DNA from: Marinibaculum pumilum | Lineage (GTDB): Bacteria; Pseudomonadota; Alphaproteobacteria; Ferrovibrionales; Ferrovibrionaceae | Length of the DNA stretch: 64,000 nt | Direction: 5' to 3' | Assembly: GCF_042646425.1 (NCBI RefSeq) | Contig: NZ_JBHRTR010000024.1 | Coordinates: 13,699 to 77,698 of the forward strand | In this document: positions 1-9,004 of the stretch, piece by piece | How the letters are laid out: each line of letters begins with the position of its first letter | Position numbering within the stretch: position 1 is the stretch's first letter | Translations under genes and position numbers: made by a program | The notes under the pieces: generated by a model | Database searches by the model: none | What the model was told of the DNA's origin: nothing | Seen by the model: the letters and a program-made list of their open reading frames with translations, nothing else

Positions 1-22
1 GATACGGACCCTGTCCAGTCGG

Positions 23-874
23 TCAGGCTGCGCCTCTCTGGGGTTCCTGTTCGCCTGCGGAATCGAAGGCATTCTGCGCCACCGGCAGCTTGAGCCCGCG
101 CAGCAGCGCGCGCACCTCGGATCGCGCGGCGACATGGCTCATCGTCATGTTCATGCCGGCCTCCGGCTCCGCCAGGTCGGAAAGGGTCAGGCCGGACAGG
201 AACATCTCGCGGAAGATCACCCGCTCGCCGAAGCCCGGCACCAGGCGGAAGCCGATACGCTTCGCCAGCTTCTCCAGCACCCGGCCGACCCGCCGCTTGT
301 TCTTGGCATCCAGGTTGGACAGCCGGTTGCGGATCACGATCCAGTCCAGGTTGGTGCCGGTGCGCAGCATGCGCTGCTTGCGCTGTTCGAAGACCATCTC
401 GGAATAATGGCTCAGCTTGCTCTGCGCGATCTCCCGCGGGTTGACCTGCGCCAGCAGGTCCAGGTCGATGAAGCTGTCGTTCATCGGCGTCACCAGGGTG
501 TCGGCATAGGAATGGCCAAGCGCCGCCAGGTAGGTGTGGTTGCCGGGACAGTCGACCACGATGAAGTCGTGCCGGTCGCTGAAGCGGGCGTGCCATTCCT
601 CGAAGCGAGCGCCCTCCTCCGCCTCCGCCTCCGCCCGGTCCTGCGCTTCGGACCGGCGGATCGACACCCAGTCCGGCATCGGCAGCCGGACCTGCATCTG
701 ATCCATATAGGCCTGCCGGTTCTCCAGGTAGCGGCTCAGGGTGCGCTGCCGTCCGTCCAGGTCGATGGCTCCGACCCGGTAGCCGGCATAGAGCAGGCCG
801 ACCACAAGATGCACCGCGGTCGTCGACTTGCCGGAACCGCCTTTCTCGTTCCCCAGAACGATGGTATGCGCCAT
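23..874 (-). CDS. mipZ: MipZ-type division-plane ATPase (ParA/MinD superfamily)
   Basis: This 283-aa P-loop ATPase belongs to the ParA/MinD superfamily. In alphaproteobacteria MipZ binds ParB near the poles and inhibits FtsZ, so placing the division site. The N-terminus carries the deviant Walker A box GNEKGGSGKST (signature Lys11 and Lys16), followed by IDLDGRQRTLSRYLENR, which matches MipZ (DLDxRQRT, FENR) better than ParA or cobyrinate synthases. A further FIVVDCPG motif fits Walker B. I chose the ATG at 872-874 because it sits directly before the P-loop; the open frame upstream of it is shadow sequence. The gene is divergent from the FAD oxidoreductase and is not next to parAB, as is usual for MipZ. 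Confidence 0.88.
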   Translation of the reverse strand: MAHTIVLGNEKGGSGKSTTAVHLVVGLLYAGYRVGAIDLDGRQRTLSRYLENRQAYMDQMQVRLPMPDWVSIRRSEAQDRAEAEAEEGARFEEWHARFSDRHDFIVVDCPGNHTYLAALGHSYADTLVTPMNDSFIDLDLLAQVNPREIAQSKLSHYSEMVFEQRKQRMLRTGTNLDWIVIRNRLSNLDAKNKRRVGRVLEKLAKRIGFRLVPGFGERVIFREMFLSGLTLSDLAEPEAGMNMTMSHVAARSEVRALLRGLKLPVAQNAFDSAGEQEPQRGAA

Positions 875-1123
875 GCGACCGGTGCACCTCGCTTGATTTT
901 CGCCCCGCCGGCGCCCGCACCGGATGGTGCCGCCGCGGGCGGGGCCGTCTGTGACAAAGCATTGCCGGCAGCCCGCAGACCCGGTCAAGTACCCGGCCGC
1001 AACGGGCGGTTTCACGCGTTTCCGCGGCGTCCGGGCGGCTGCCGGCAGAATCGGTGCACATTCCCGGCAGGCCTCGAATCGCACCGGCAAGAACAGTGCA
1101 GGTGCCGCAGGTTGGAGACAGGA

Positions 1124-2233
1124 ATGGACGAAGTTGATGCCGTCGTGGTCGGTGCCGGCGTGGTGGGGTTGGCCGCGGCGCGGGCGCTCGCCCTGCAGGG
1201 GCGCGAGGTGATCGTGCTGGAGGCGGAAGATGCCATCGGCACAGGCACCTCGTCGCGCAACAGCGAGGTAATCCATGCCGGCATCTACTATCCCACCGGC
1301 AGCCTGAAGGCGGCGTCCTGCATCGCCGGGCGCCGCCGGCTCTACGCCTATTGCGACAGCCGGGGCATCCCCTACCGCCGCTGCGGCAAGCTGATCGTCG
1401 CCGCCGATGACGAGGAACTGCCGAAGCTGGAGGCCCTGGTCGTGAAGGCGGAGGAGAACGGCCTGACCGGGCCGGACGAGGCGCTGCGCATGATCGGCCA
1501 TAACGAGGCGCTGGCGCTGGAACCTGAACTGGCCTGCATCGCCGCCGCCGTCTCGCCCTCCACCGGCATCATCGACAGCCACGGCCTGATGCTCTCCTAC
1601 CAGGGGGAGATGGAGGCGTGCGGCGGCATGATCGCCTTCAACACGCCGCTGCTCCGTGCAGAAGCCACCGGCGGCGGCTTCGAGATCTCCGCCGGGGGCG
1701 ACGATTTCCGCCTCCGCACACGGGTCCTGGTGAATGCCGCCGGGCTGCATGCGCAGGAGGTGGCGCGCCGGATCGACGGCCTGGCGGCAGGTACCATCCC
1801 GCCCGGCTACTACGCGAAGGGCTGCTATTTCAGTCTGGCCGGCCGCGCGCCGTTCAGCCGGCTGGTCTATCCGATGCCGGTCAAGGCGGGGCTGGGTGTC
1901 CACCTGACCATCGACCTGGGCGGCCAGGCCCGCTTCGGCCCGGACGCGGAATATGTCGACAGCCTGGACTATGACGTCGACCCGCGGCGCGCCGACAGCT
2001 TCTACGCCGCGATCCGGCGCTACTGGCCGGCTTTGCCCGACGGTGCCCTGCAGCCGGGCTATGCCGGCATCCGGCCGAAACTTCAGGCGCCGGGCGAGGA
2101 TCCGAAGGACTTCCTGATTCAGGGCCCGGCGGACCATGGCCTGCCCGGGCTGGTCAACCTCTACGGCATCGAGAGCCCGGGCCTGACCGCCTCGCTGGAC
2201 CTGGCCGACCGGGTGACCGCGGCGCTCGACTAA
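1124..2233 (+). CDS. FAD-dependent oxidoreductase, LhgO / L-2-hydroxyglutarate dehydrogenase-like
   Basis: This 369-aa DAO-superfamily flavoprotein is predicted to oxidise a small 2-hydroxy acid, most likely L-2-hydroxyglutarate, passing electrons to quinone or oxygen. Residues 10-15 form the Rossmann GxGxxG (GAGVVG), with the ribose-binding Glu at 33. The SSRNSEVIHAGIYYP block at 43-57 and the later GYYAKGCYF and YPMP segments are characteristic of the LhgO/L2HGDH group. No signal peptide or membrane segment is visible. The ATG at 1124 follows GGAGACAGGA. The downstream amine oxidase lies 89 nt away on the same strand. Substrate assignment is by family only; glycerol-3-phosphate or another hydroxy acid remains possible. 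Confidence 0.8.
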   Translation: MDEVDAVVVGAGVVGLAAARALALQGREVIVLEAEDAIGTGTSSRNSEVIHAGIYYPTGSLKAASCIAGRRRLYAYCDSRGIPYRRCGKLIVAADDEELPKLEALVVKAEENGLTGPDEALRMIGHNEALALEPELACIAAAVSPSTGIIDSHGLMLSYQGEMEACGGMIAFNTPLLRAEATGGGFEISAGGDDFRLRTRVLVNAAGLHAQEVARRIDGLAAGTIPPGYYAKGCYFSLAGRAPFSRLVYPMPVKAGLGVHLTIDLGGQARFGPDAEYVDSLDYDVDPRRADSFYAAIRRYWPALPDGALQPGYAGIRPKLQAPGEDPKDFLIQGPADHGLPGLVNLYGIESPGLTASLDLADRVTAALD

Positions 2234-2322
2234 GGGCAGGTCGGCCCGGAAGCCAGGTGACGAACCGCTACGCTCGCTGTAGACCCTTGCAAAAGGGACG
2301 ATGACACGGACAGGGGCGGACC

Positions 2323-4008
2323 ATGGGGCGACCGGGCGGGGGAACCACCAGGCGGCGTTTCCTGCAGGGGCTGGGCGCGCTGGGCGGCGCGGCGGCGGTC
2401 TATCACGGCGCCGGCGCCCTGGGCCTGCTGAAGATGAAGAGCGCGCAGGCCGCGATGGCGGACTATCCCGCCGGTACCGGCACCGGCCATTCGGTGGTCG
2501 TGATCGGTGCCGGGGTGGCCGGCATCTGTGCCGCCTGGCATCTGGCCCGGGCCGGCTTCGCCGTCACCGTGCTGGAGGCGAATGCCCGCCCCGGCGGGCG
2601 CAATTTCACCATCCGCGACGGCGACAGCTTCGCCGAAGTGGGCGGCCCGGTGCAGACCGCCCGGTTCGTCCAGAACAGCTATCCGGACGGCACGCCGGTG
2701 CCGGTGCCGACCTACGCCAATTGCGGCGCCGGCCGCATCGGCGCCCACAGCGCGCTGGTGCTGGACTATTGCCGCCGCTTCGGCACCCGGCTTGAGCCCT
2801 ACCAGTTCTACAGCGCCAGCGCGCTGCTGCAGAGCGATCGCGCCTTCGGCGGCCGGCCGATGCCGATGCGCCAGATCCGCCACAACCTGCGCGGCGAGAT
2901 CGCGGAGATGCTGGCCACGAACGTGCAGCAGAAGGGCCTCGACGCGCCTCTGACGAAGGAGGACCGTGACCGCTTCCTGGCTATGCTGCAGCAGTTCGGC
3001 GACCTGCGCAGCCTGCCGGACGGCCGCTACCTGTTCGACCAGACCGAGCGCGCGGGCTTCCTGATCGACCCGATCGCCGGCCTGGAGGCGGGCGAGCCGA
3101 TGCCGGCGGTGAGCCTGAGGGAGATCCTGCAGTCCGACTTCTGGAACCATAAGCTGTTCCAGCAGCTGTCCTACCGCTGGCAGGCCACCCTGGTGCAGCC
3201 GGTCGGCGGCATGGACATGCTCTGGCGCAACATGCTGCGGCAGGAAATGCCGGACGGCCGTATCCTGGCCGACAGGATGCGCCTGCAAAGCCCGGTTGCG
3301 GAGATCCGCAACCGCGACGACGGCGTCACCGTCGTCACCGAGGCCGGCGAACAGCTCGACGCGGCGTTCTGCATCTCCACCATCGCGCCGCCGCAGCTGG
3401 CGGAGCGGGTGCAGGGGCTGGAACCGCCGGTGGTCGCCGCCCTGGCCGACGTGCCCTACGAGCCCTGCGTGACCATGGCGGCGCAGTTCGACAACCGCTT
3501 CTGGGAGAGCGACAGCAGGACCACCGGCCGCATCCTGGGCGGCATCAGCTGGACGGACGGGGTCACCGACCAGCTCTGGTACCCGTCGTCGGAATTCTTC
3601 ACCACGCATGGCGTGATGCGCATCTGCTACAATTTCGACAGGACCGCCGCCGCCTTCGGCGCCCTCAGCCCGTCGGAGCGCCTGGATGCCGCCATCGCCC
3701 AGGGCGAGAAGTTCCATCCCGGCCTGTTCGCCAGGCACATCATGCGCGAGTCCGCGGTCAGCGTCGCCTGGCACCGCATGCCCTATTTCATCGGCATCGG
3801 CGTCTACGAGGACTATTACGCCGATGGCGAGGTCGATCCGAACCGCGGCAACCTGGACCGCTACCGCTTCCTGAAGACCCGCTTCCCGGCGGGAAGGCTG
3901 CATCTGGCGGGCGACTATTTCAGCCTGGTGCCGGGCTGGATGGACGGCGCCCTGGAATCCGCGGAACAGGCCGTCAGCCAGATCGTCCACCAGGTCCGCA
4001 GCCGCTGA
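2323..4008 (+). CDS. Flavin monoamine oxidase family protein with Tat signal
   Basis: This 561-aa amine oxidase of the MAO/L-amino-acid-oxidase superfamily would deaminate an amine or amino acid, releasing H2O2. The N-terminus has a twin-arginine motif (TRRRFLQG, residues 9-16) and a hydrophobic stretch, so the folded flavoprotein is probably exported to the periplasm. The FAD motif GAGVAG lies at 62-67, followed by LEANARPGGR, the amine-oxidase GG-motif. The C-terminal LHLAGDYFSLVPGWMDGALESA is the usual FAD-contacting end. The start is supported by AGGGG seven bases upstream. The actual substrate cannot be read from sequence. Confidence 0.82.
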   Translation: MGRPGGGTTRRRFLQGLGALGGAAAVYHGAGALGLLKMKSAQAAMADYPAGTGTGHSVVVIGAGVAGICAAWHLARAGFAVTVLEANARPGGRNFTIRDGDSFAEVGGPVQTARFVQNSYPDGTPVPVPTYANCGAGRIGAHSALVLDYCRRFGTRLEPYQFYSASALLQSDRAFGGRPMPMRQIRHNLRGEIAEMLATNVQQKGLDAPLTKEDRDRFLAMLQQFGDLRSLPDGRYLFDQTERAGFLIDPIAGLEAGEPMPAVSLREILQSDFWNHKLFQQLSYRWQATLVQPVGGMDMLWRNMLRQEMPDGRILADRMRLQSPVAEIRNRDDGVTVVTEAGEQLDAAFCISTIAPPQLAERVQGLEPPVVAALADVPYEPCVTMAAQFDNRFWESDSRTTGRILGGISWTDGVTDQLWYPSSEFFTTHGVMRICYNFDRTAAAFGALSPSERLDAAIAQGEKFHPGLFARHIMRESAVSVAWHRMPYFIGIGVYEDYYADGEVDPNRGNLDRYRFLKTRFPAGRLHLAGDYFSLVPGWMDGALESAEQAVSQIVHQVRSR

Positions 4009-4117
4009 GCCGGGCGGGCCGCCCGACGAAATCGGCGCGGCCGCGATTGTCCTGACGCCGCAGACAACCCATGTAAAAGGGGCAGCCGAACACAGGCACA
4101 ACCTTCAAGGACCGCGA

Positions 4118-5179
4118 TTGCCCCAAACTGCGTCTGCGCCCCGCCTGCCGCGGGACGAGGACGGTCGACGCACGCTTCGTGCGTCGCTTGTCGCCCACGA
4201 AGGCGCTCAACCCGGAAAGAGCGTCGTTCAGATCTTCACCAGTATCGGTTTGTTTCTGGGGGCTTGTGCCGCGATGTATGTCGCGGCGGGGATCTCGGTC
4301 CCGCTGACCCTGGCGCTGGCGATCCCGACCGGCGCGCTGCTTGTCCGGGTCTTCATCGTGCAGCACGATTGCGGGCATGGTGCCTTCTTCAGGGGGCGGC
4401 GCGCCAACGCGGTGCTGGGCAATATCTGCGGCGTCCTGACCCTGACTCCTTACGCGAACTGGCGTCGCCAGCATGCCCGGCACCATGCCAGCTGGAACAA
4501 CCTGGACCAACGCCAGTCGGGGCTGGACATCTATTCCGTGTGCCTGACGGTGTCGGAATACCGGGCGCTGCCTGGCTGGCAGCGGCGGCTCTATCGCGTC
4601 GGCCGGCATCCGCTGGTGATGCATCTGCTGCTGCCACCGCTGATCTTCCTGCTGCTCTACCGGGTCCCATTCGACACCCCGCCGCGATGGCGCCGGGAGC
4701 GCTGGTCCGTGTACCTCACGAACCTCGCCCTTCTCTGCCTGTTCGGCGGGCTGGCCGCGATCTTCGGCATCGGCACCGTGGCCCTGGTGCATCTGCCCGT
4801 CATCGCCGTCGGTGCGGTGATCGGGGTCTGGCTTTTCACCCTGCAGCACCGGTACGACGGCGCGCTCTGGTCGCGGGATCCCCAGTGGAGCCACGAGCGC
4901 GCGTCGCTGGAGGGGTCGTCCCACCTGCGGCTGCCCCGCATCCTGCAATGGTTCACCGGCAATATCGGCCTGCACCATATCCACCACCTGGCACCGCGGA
5001 TCCCGAACTACCAGCTGCAGGCCTGCCACGACGCCCTGCCGGAACTGCGCCGTCAGAAGCCGCTGGACCTCTGGGGCGGGCTGAAGGCGATGCGGCTGTC
5101 GCTGTGGGACGAGGGCCGCAACCGGATGATCGGCTTCCGCGACATGCCTGACAGCCGGGCGACCGCAACAGCCGGCTGA
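4118..5179 (+). CDS. Fatty acid desaturase (acyl-lipid desaturase type)
   Basis: This 353-aa membrane di-iron desaturase introduces a double bond into membrane-lipid acyl chains. All three histidine boxes are present: HDCGH at 83-87, HARHH at 119-123 and HHIHH at 286-290. Hydrophobic segments lie around 37-78, 100-115, 168-182 and 200-242, the usual arrangement of paired transmembrane helices. The start is a TTG at 4118 preceded by AAGG; no ATG occurs before the first membrane segment, so TTG is the best choice. It follows the amine oxidase by 109 nt, in which a short GC-rich inverted repeat (4013-4027) could be a weak terminator. Position specificity (delta-9 or delta-12) is not determinable. 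Confidence 0.85.
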   Translation: MPQTASAPRLPRDEDGRRTLRASLVAHEGAQPGKSVVQIFTSIGLFLGACAAMYVAAGISVPLTLALAIPTGALLVRVFIVQHDCGHGAFFRGRRANAVLGNICGVLTLTPYANWRRQHARHHASWNNLDQRQSGLDIYSVCLTVSEYRALPGWQRRLYRVGRHPLVMHLLLPPLIFLLLYRVPFDTPPRWRRERWSVYLTNLALLCLFGGLAAIFGIGTVALVHLPVIAVGAVIGVWLFTLQHRYDGALWSRDPQWSHERASLEGSSHLRLPRILQWFTGNIGLHHIHHLAPRIPNYQLQACHDALPELRRQKPLDLWGGLKAMRLSLWDEGRNRMIGFRDMPDSRATATAG

Positions 5180-5326
5180 ATCACCATTTTCTCCTGACCC
5201 GGCGCACTGTCGGCGCCACCGGCTTTCCAGGCGCAGCGGTTTGTCTGTCGCCGGTGCCCCGTCTAGGGTCCCGATGCCGATGCCGCCGTGCCCAGGCTGG
5301 CGGCGCCACGACAGGGGATTCAGGGG

Positions 5327-6616
5327 ATGGCGGAACGCTCTGGCACCGTGGTGCTGGATCCGGAGCAGCGACGGCTGTCGATCCTGGCGAACATCGCCGG
5401 CAATGCGGTCGAATGGTTCGACTTCGCGATCTACGGCGCGTTCGCGCTCACCATCGGCCGGGTCTTCTTTCCCTCCGACGATCCGACGACATCGCTGCTC
5501 GCTTCCTTCGGCACCTTTGCCGCGGGCTTCCTGGCGCGGCCGTTCGGCGGCCTGGTCTTCGGCCAGATCGGCGACCGGGTCGGCCGGCGCTGGGCGCTGC
5601 TGCTCTCCGTCGGCATGATGTCGATCCCCACCCTTCTGCTGGGCCTGCTGCCGGGCTATGAGACCCTGGGCATCGCGGCGCCGGCGATCCTGATCGGGCT
5701 GCGCATCCTGCAGGGCCTGTCCGCCGGCGGCGAATACATCACCTCGATCGTCTACCTGGCGGAAAGCGCGCCGCCGCGGTCGCGGGCGCTGGCCTCCAGC
5801 TGGTCGATCTTCGGCTCGGTCGTCGGCGCCCTGGCCGGCTCGGCGCTGGCCGCGCTGCTGACAGAGGCGCTGAGCCCCGAACAGCTGGACTCCTATGGCT
5901 GGCGGATCGCCTTCCTCGTGGGCTTCGGCATGGCCCTGCTTGGCCTGCTGCTGCGCCGCGCCCTGCCCGACATCGAGGCAGAGACGGAGAGCGAGGATTC
6001 GAAGGGATTGCCCATTGTCCAGGCGCTACGCCGGCATTTCGGCGACGTGATGCGGGTCGTCGGCCTGAACCTCGCCTATGGCATCGTCTGGTACGTCACC
6101 TTCGTCTACGTGGTCTCCTGGCTCACCGACCGGGTCGGCGAGCCGCAGAGCGAGGCACATACGATCAACACCGTCAGCATGATCGCCATGCTGCTGCTGA
6201 CGCCGGTGATGGCGGCCCTGTCCGACCGCTTCGGCCGGCGCCCCTTCCTGCTGTTCGGCGCCGGTGCCCTGGCGGTCGCGGCCTGGCCGGCGTTCTGGCT
6301 GATGGACCATTCCAATGTCGCGATGATCCTCGCCGGCGAGCTGCTGCTGGTGACCCTGCTCGCCTTCTACACATCGTCGATGCCGGCGGTCTTCGCGGAG
6401 CTGTTCCCCTCCGCTGTCCGGATCACGGCGGTCGGCGCCGGCTACAACCTGTCCGCGGCCCTGTTCGGCGGCATGGTGCCGCTGGTCGCGACCTGGCTGG
6501 TCGGCACCACGGGCGACGATCTGTCGATCGCATGGCTGCTCAGCGGGGCCTGCCTGATCTCGTTCCTCGTCGCCCTGAAGGTGCCGGAGAGCGCCTTCGC
6601 GCCGCTGCCGGACTGA
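5327..6616 (+). CDS. MFS transporter, metabolite:H+ symporter (MHS) type
   Basis: This 429-aa inner-membrane transporter shows about 12 hydrophobic segments. The N-terminal NAVEWFDFAIYG motif is the hallmark of the MHS branch (proline/betaine ProP, alpha-ketoglutarate KgtP, citrate and shikimate symporters). GDRVGRR between helices 2 and 3 and SDRFGRRP between helices 8 and 9 are the conserved MFS loop motifs, and LQGLSAGGEY is typical of MHS helix 4. I preferred the ATG at 5327, 10 nt after AGGGG, over a GTG 39 nt upstream. It stands alone, ending 13 nt from the convergent HpxZ-like gene. The ligand is unknown, but an organic acid or osmolyte is likely. Confidence 0.85.
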   Translation: MAERSGTVVLDPEQRRLSILANIAGNAVEWFDFAIYGAFALTIGRVFFPSDDPTTSLLASFGTFAAGFLARPFGGLVFGQIGDRVGRRWALLLSVGMMSIPTLLLGLLPGYETLGIAAPAILIGLRILQGLSAGGEYITSIVYLAESAPPRSRALASSWSIFGSVVGALAGSALAALLTEALSPEQLDSYGWRIAFLVGFGMALLGLLLRRALPDIEAETESEDSKGLPIVQALRRHFGDVMRVVGLNLAYGIVWYVTFVYVVSWLTDRVGEPQSEAHTINTVSMIAMLLLTPVMAALSDRFGRRPFLLFGAGALAVAAWPAFWLMDHSNVAMILAGELLLVTLLAFYTSSMPAVFAELFPSAVRITAVGAGYNLSAALFGGMVPLVATWLVGTTGDDLSIAWLLSGACLISFLVALKVPESAFAPLPD

Positions 6617-6629
6617 AGGCGGGCCGGCC

Positions 6630-7025
6630 TCAGGCCCCGTCTTCGGGATCGTCGATCGCGCTGACATGGGCGGCGACGATGCGCCAGCCGTCGGGCATGC
6701 GGACCCAGGTCTGCATCTGGCGGCCGATCCTGCCCGGGGCCGAGGGCCGCCGGTACAGGGTCGAGGCGGTGGCGAAATCGGTCCCGAAGGTGGTGATCAC
6801 GGTCTGCTCCAGGCTCCGCTCCAGCCCCTTCGAGGGACGCGCCGCGCGGAATGCCGCGATCTCGTCATAGCCGTAGAGGTTCTCCGCCAGGCCATAGCGG
6901 ATCGTCGTCGGCGAGACGTGGAACAGCTCGTCCAGCACGGCAACATCGTTGCCCACCAGCGCCTTCTCGTAGCGGGCGAAGGCACGCTCCACCTCGGCCC
7001 GCACCACGGGATCGTTGATCTTCAT
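6630..7025 (-). CDS. hpxZ: HpxZ / AtzH-like protein (DUF3225)
   Basis: This 131-aa NTF2-fold protein belongs to the DUF3225 (AtzH/HpxZ) family, first named from oxalurate catabolism in Klebsiella and found beside allophanate hydrolases. The opening MKINDPVVRAEVERAFARYE and the central LFHVSPTTIRYGLAENLYGYDEI are diagnostic, and the C-terminus GWRIVAAHVSAIDD is typical of NTF2-like folds. The start is the ATG at 7023-7025. None of the usual purine-catabolic partners lies nearby, so the gene is isolated from its textbook context and its role here is open. Confidence 0.75.
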   Translation of the reverse strand: MKINDPVVRAEVERAFARYEKALVGNDVAVLDELFHVSPTTIRYGLAENLYGYDEIAAFRAARPSKGLERSLEQTVITTFGTDFATASTLYRRPSAPGRIGRQMQTWVRMPDGWRIVAAHVSAIDDPEDGA

Positions 7026-7102
7026 CGCTGCCCCCGACCTTCCACCGTCACGCCCGGCAACCGCGCCTTCGCTCCCGCTCCACCGGAGCCGGGCCCGTCG
7101 TG

Positions 7103-7528
7103 CTACAGCAGCCCGAGCTCCCGCAACTCCTGCACCATCTCCGCCGGCATCTCCTCGGCCCCCTCGGCCAGGCCGGTGCCGGACAGGTCCCGCGGCGCAT
7201 GCCGGGGTTCCAGATAGCGCCAGCCCTGATGGGGCCGCCGCGGCTGCGGCTCGGTCTGGACCAGGTCCGGATCCAGCCGGATCGCGCAGCACCGTCCCCG
7301 CCCCTCAAGGGTCACCATGTCCAGCCCGAGGATCCGCTGCCGGGCGCGGGCGAAGCCGGCGATAACCCAGTACAGCGAGCCGCCGTCCAGCACCTCCTCC
7401 GCCCGCTTCGGCCGGAAGCGGGTGTGGTGCACCAGCGGCTGCCCGGCCGCCGTGCGCCGGGCGATCGATGCCTCCAGCTGCTCGATCCGGTCGACGCCGA
7501 CGCAGAGCTTGAGGAGATGGACCGTCAA
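7103..7528 (-). CDS. DUF1489 family protein
   Basis: This 141-aa protein has the DUF1489 signature at its start (TVHLLKLCVGVD) and the family GGSLYWVIAGFARARQRI segment in the middle. DUF1489 is a widespread alphaproteobacterial family of unknown function. The start is a TTG at 7526-7528, since the family begins exactly at this conserved peptide and no ATG is available. The C-terminus ends in a leucine-rich MVQELRELGLL. It lies 50 nt downstream of the SLC13-type transporter on the same strand and could be the last gene of the leucine operon. Confidence 0.75.
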   Translation of the reverse strand: MTVHLLKLCVGVDRIEQLEASIARRTAAGQPLVHHTRFRPKRAEEVLDGGSLYWVIAGFARARQRILGLDMVTLEGRGRCCAIRLDPDLVQTEPQPRRPHQGWRYLEPRHAPRDLSGTGLAEGAEEMPAEMVQELRELGLL

Positions 7529-7578
7529 GGCTTGGTCCAGTTCAGCGGTAATATAGTGTTCAGGTCACGCTTCATTGT

Positions 7579-8967
7579 CTACAAGAGACCGACAATCATC
7601 AGCCAGAGAATCTCCAGCGGCAACAGGAACAGGATCGTGCCGGCAGCGATCAGCAGGGTGAACCGGGTGCCGACGGCCAGCGGAACCGCGCCCAGCTGCA
7701 ACGCCACCACCATCGGCGCCGCCTGGTAGGGCAGCAGCGGGGTGGCGCAGCCCAGCATGATCGCGGTCAGCACGGTGTCGAGCGCCAGGCCGGCGGCATC
7801 CGCGATCTGCGCCGCCAGGGGGACCATGACCGCAGCCGCACCCGGCAATGTGGTGCCCAATGCAACGACGAGCGCGGTCGCGGTCACCGCGACGAAGCTG
7901 CCGACGGCTCCCAGCGCAGCCAGGTCGCCGATCGACAGCAGGCCTTCCGCCACCCGGACGCCCAGCCCGCTCTCCGCCACCACCGCGCCCAGGCCAAGGA
8001 TGCCGACCACATAGAGCAGCGGGCCGAGGCCGAGGGTGGACAGGTCCTTGCCGTCCATCACCCCGATCAGGGGCAGGACGCAGATGCCGCCGGCCAGCAT
8101 GGCGATCCAGGCGGGCGACAGGCCATGGGCCGTGTCGGTCATCCAGCCCACGATCGCCAGCAGAAGGATCAGGCCCAGGCGCCATTCGGCCGGCCGGGCG
8201 GGGCCGCGCAGCGGCGGCCGGTCGCTGCCCTCGCGCGGCGGGTCGCCATAGAGCAGCAGCACCAGCCCGGCAACCATCGCCACCCGCAGCAGCCCCATCA
8301 CGGGGAAGAAGCGCCACAGCCATTCGCCATAGAGGAAGTGGTGGTCCAGGACCCGTTCCGCCGCGCCGACCAGCACCAGGTTGATCAGGTTGGCCGGCAT
8401 CACGGCGAAGCCGGCGATGAAGGTGCCGAAGGCGCCGGCCAGGATCAGCCCCTCATAGCCGCGGCTGCCCTCCGGATAGCCGCTTGCCTTGGCCAGGGCC
8501 GCGACGATCGGGATCACCAGCACCGCCCGGCCCATCGCGGAGGGCATCGGGAAGGCGAGCAGCCCGGCGGACAGCACCACGCCGAACACCAAAGCGGCAT
8601 AGCGGGTGCCGAACAGGGTCGCCAGCCGCAGGGCGATGCGGGCGCCGAGGCCGGTGCGGTCGACCGCGATGCCGAAGATCATGCCGGCAAAGACCAGCCA
8701 GAAGGCTGGCGACAGGAAGCCGGAGAAGGTCACCTCCGGCGGCGCCACCCCGATCACCGCCAGCGCCATGAACAGGAAGGCGGTCACCGGCTCCGGCAGG
8801 GCGCCGGTGCCCCAGAAGGCGATCGCGCCCAGGGTCAGCGCCGCCGCCGCCCACTGGTGCGGCGCCAGCCAGTCCGCCGGCCCGGCCAGCACCATCGCCA
8901 GCCCCAGCAGGACGACGAAGCCGCAGAACCAGAAGCGCCAGTCGCGCCCGCTCGTCACCGCCGCCAA
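7579..8967 (-). CDS. SLC13/DASS-type anion transporter
   Basis: This 462-aa polytopic protein, with roughly 11-12 hydrophobic segments, resembles the divalent anion:Na+ symporter family (SLC13, CitT/DASS), which imports dicarboxylates, citrate or sulfate. Features include the FWGTGALPEPVTAFLFMA opening, a FAGMIFGIAVDRTGLG segment and a C-terminal half repeating the fold (LGPLLYVVGILGLGAVV). The start is probably TTG at 8967, with GGAG nine bases upstream; a GTG three codons later is an alternative. It follows hmgL by 37 nt on the same strand, suggesting it is co-transcribed with leucine catabolism and may move an organic acid linked to that pathway. That link is inference. Confidence 0.75.
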   Translation of the reverse strand: MAAVTSGRDWRFWFCGFVVLLGLAMVLAGPADWLAPHQWAAAALTLGAIAFWGTGALPEPVTAFLFMALAVIGVAPPEVTFSGFLSPAFWLVFAGMIFGIAVDRTGLGARIALRLATLFGTRYAALVFGVVLSAGLLAFPMPSAMGRAVLVIPIVAALAKASGYPEGSRGYEGLILAGAFGTFIAGFAVMPANLINLVLVGAAERVLDHHFLYGEWLWRFFPVMGLLRVAMVAGLVLLLYGDPPREGSDRPPLRGPARPAEWRLGLILLLAIVGWMTDTAHGLSPAWIAMLAGGICVLPLIGVMDGKDLSTLGLGPLLYVVGILGLGAVVAESGLGVRVAEGLLSIGDLAALGAVGSFVAVTATALVVALGTTLPGAAAVMVPLAAQIADAAGLALDTVLTAIMLGCATPLLPYQAAPMVVALQLGAVPLAVGTRFTLLIAAGTILFLLPLEILWLMIVGLL

Positions 8968-9004
8968 GGCAGGCGGCTCCCGTTCCGCAGCGGGCGCGGC
9001 CGGA

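Noticed and set aside
134..1123. Long plus-strand frame upstream of the LhgO-like gene, antisense to mipZ
   Set aside because: High-GC shadow of mipZ with low-complexity sequence; the FAD motif begins only at 1124.
2230..4101. Long minus-strand frame of over 600 codons across the amine oxidase gene
   Set aside because: Composition is Arg/His/Ala/Gly-rich as expected for an antisense frame of high-GC genes, with no family motif.
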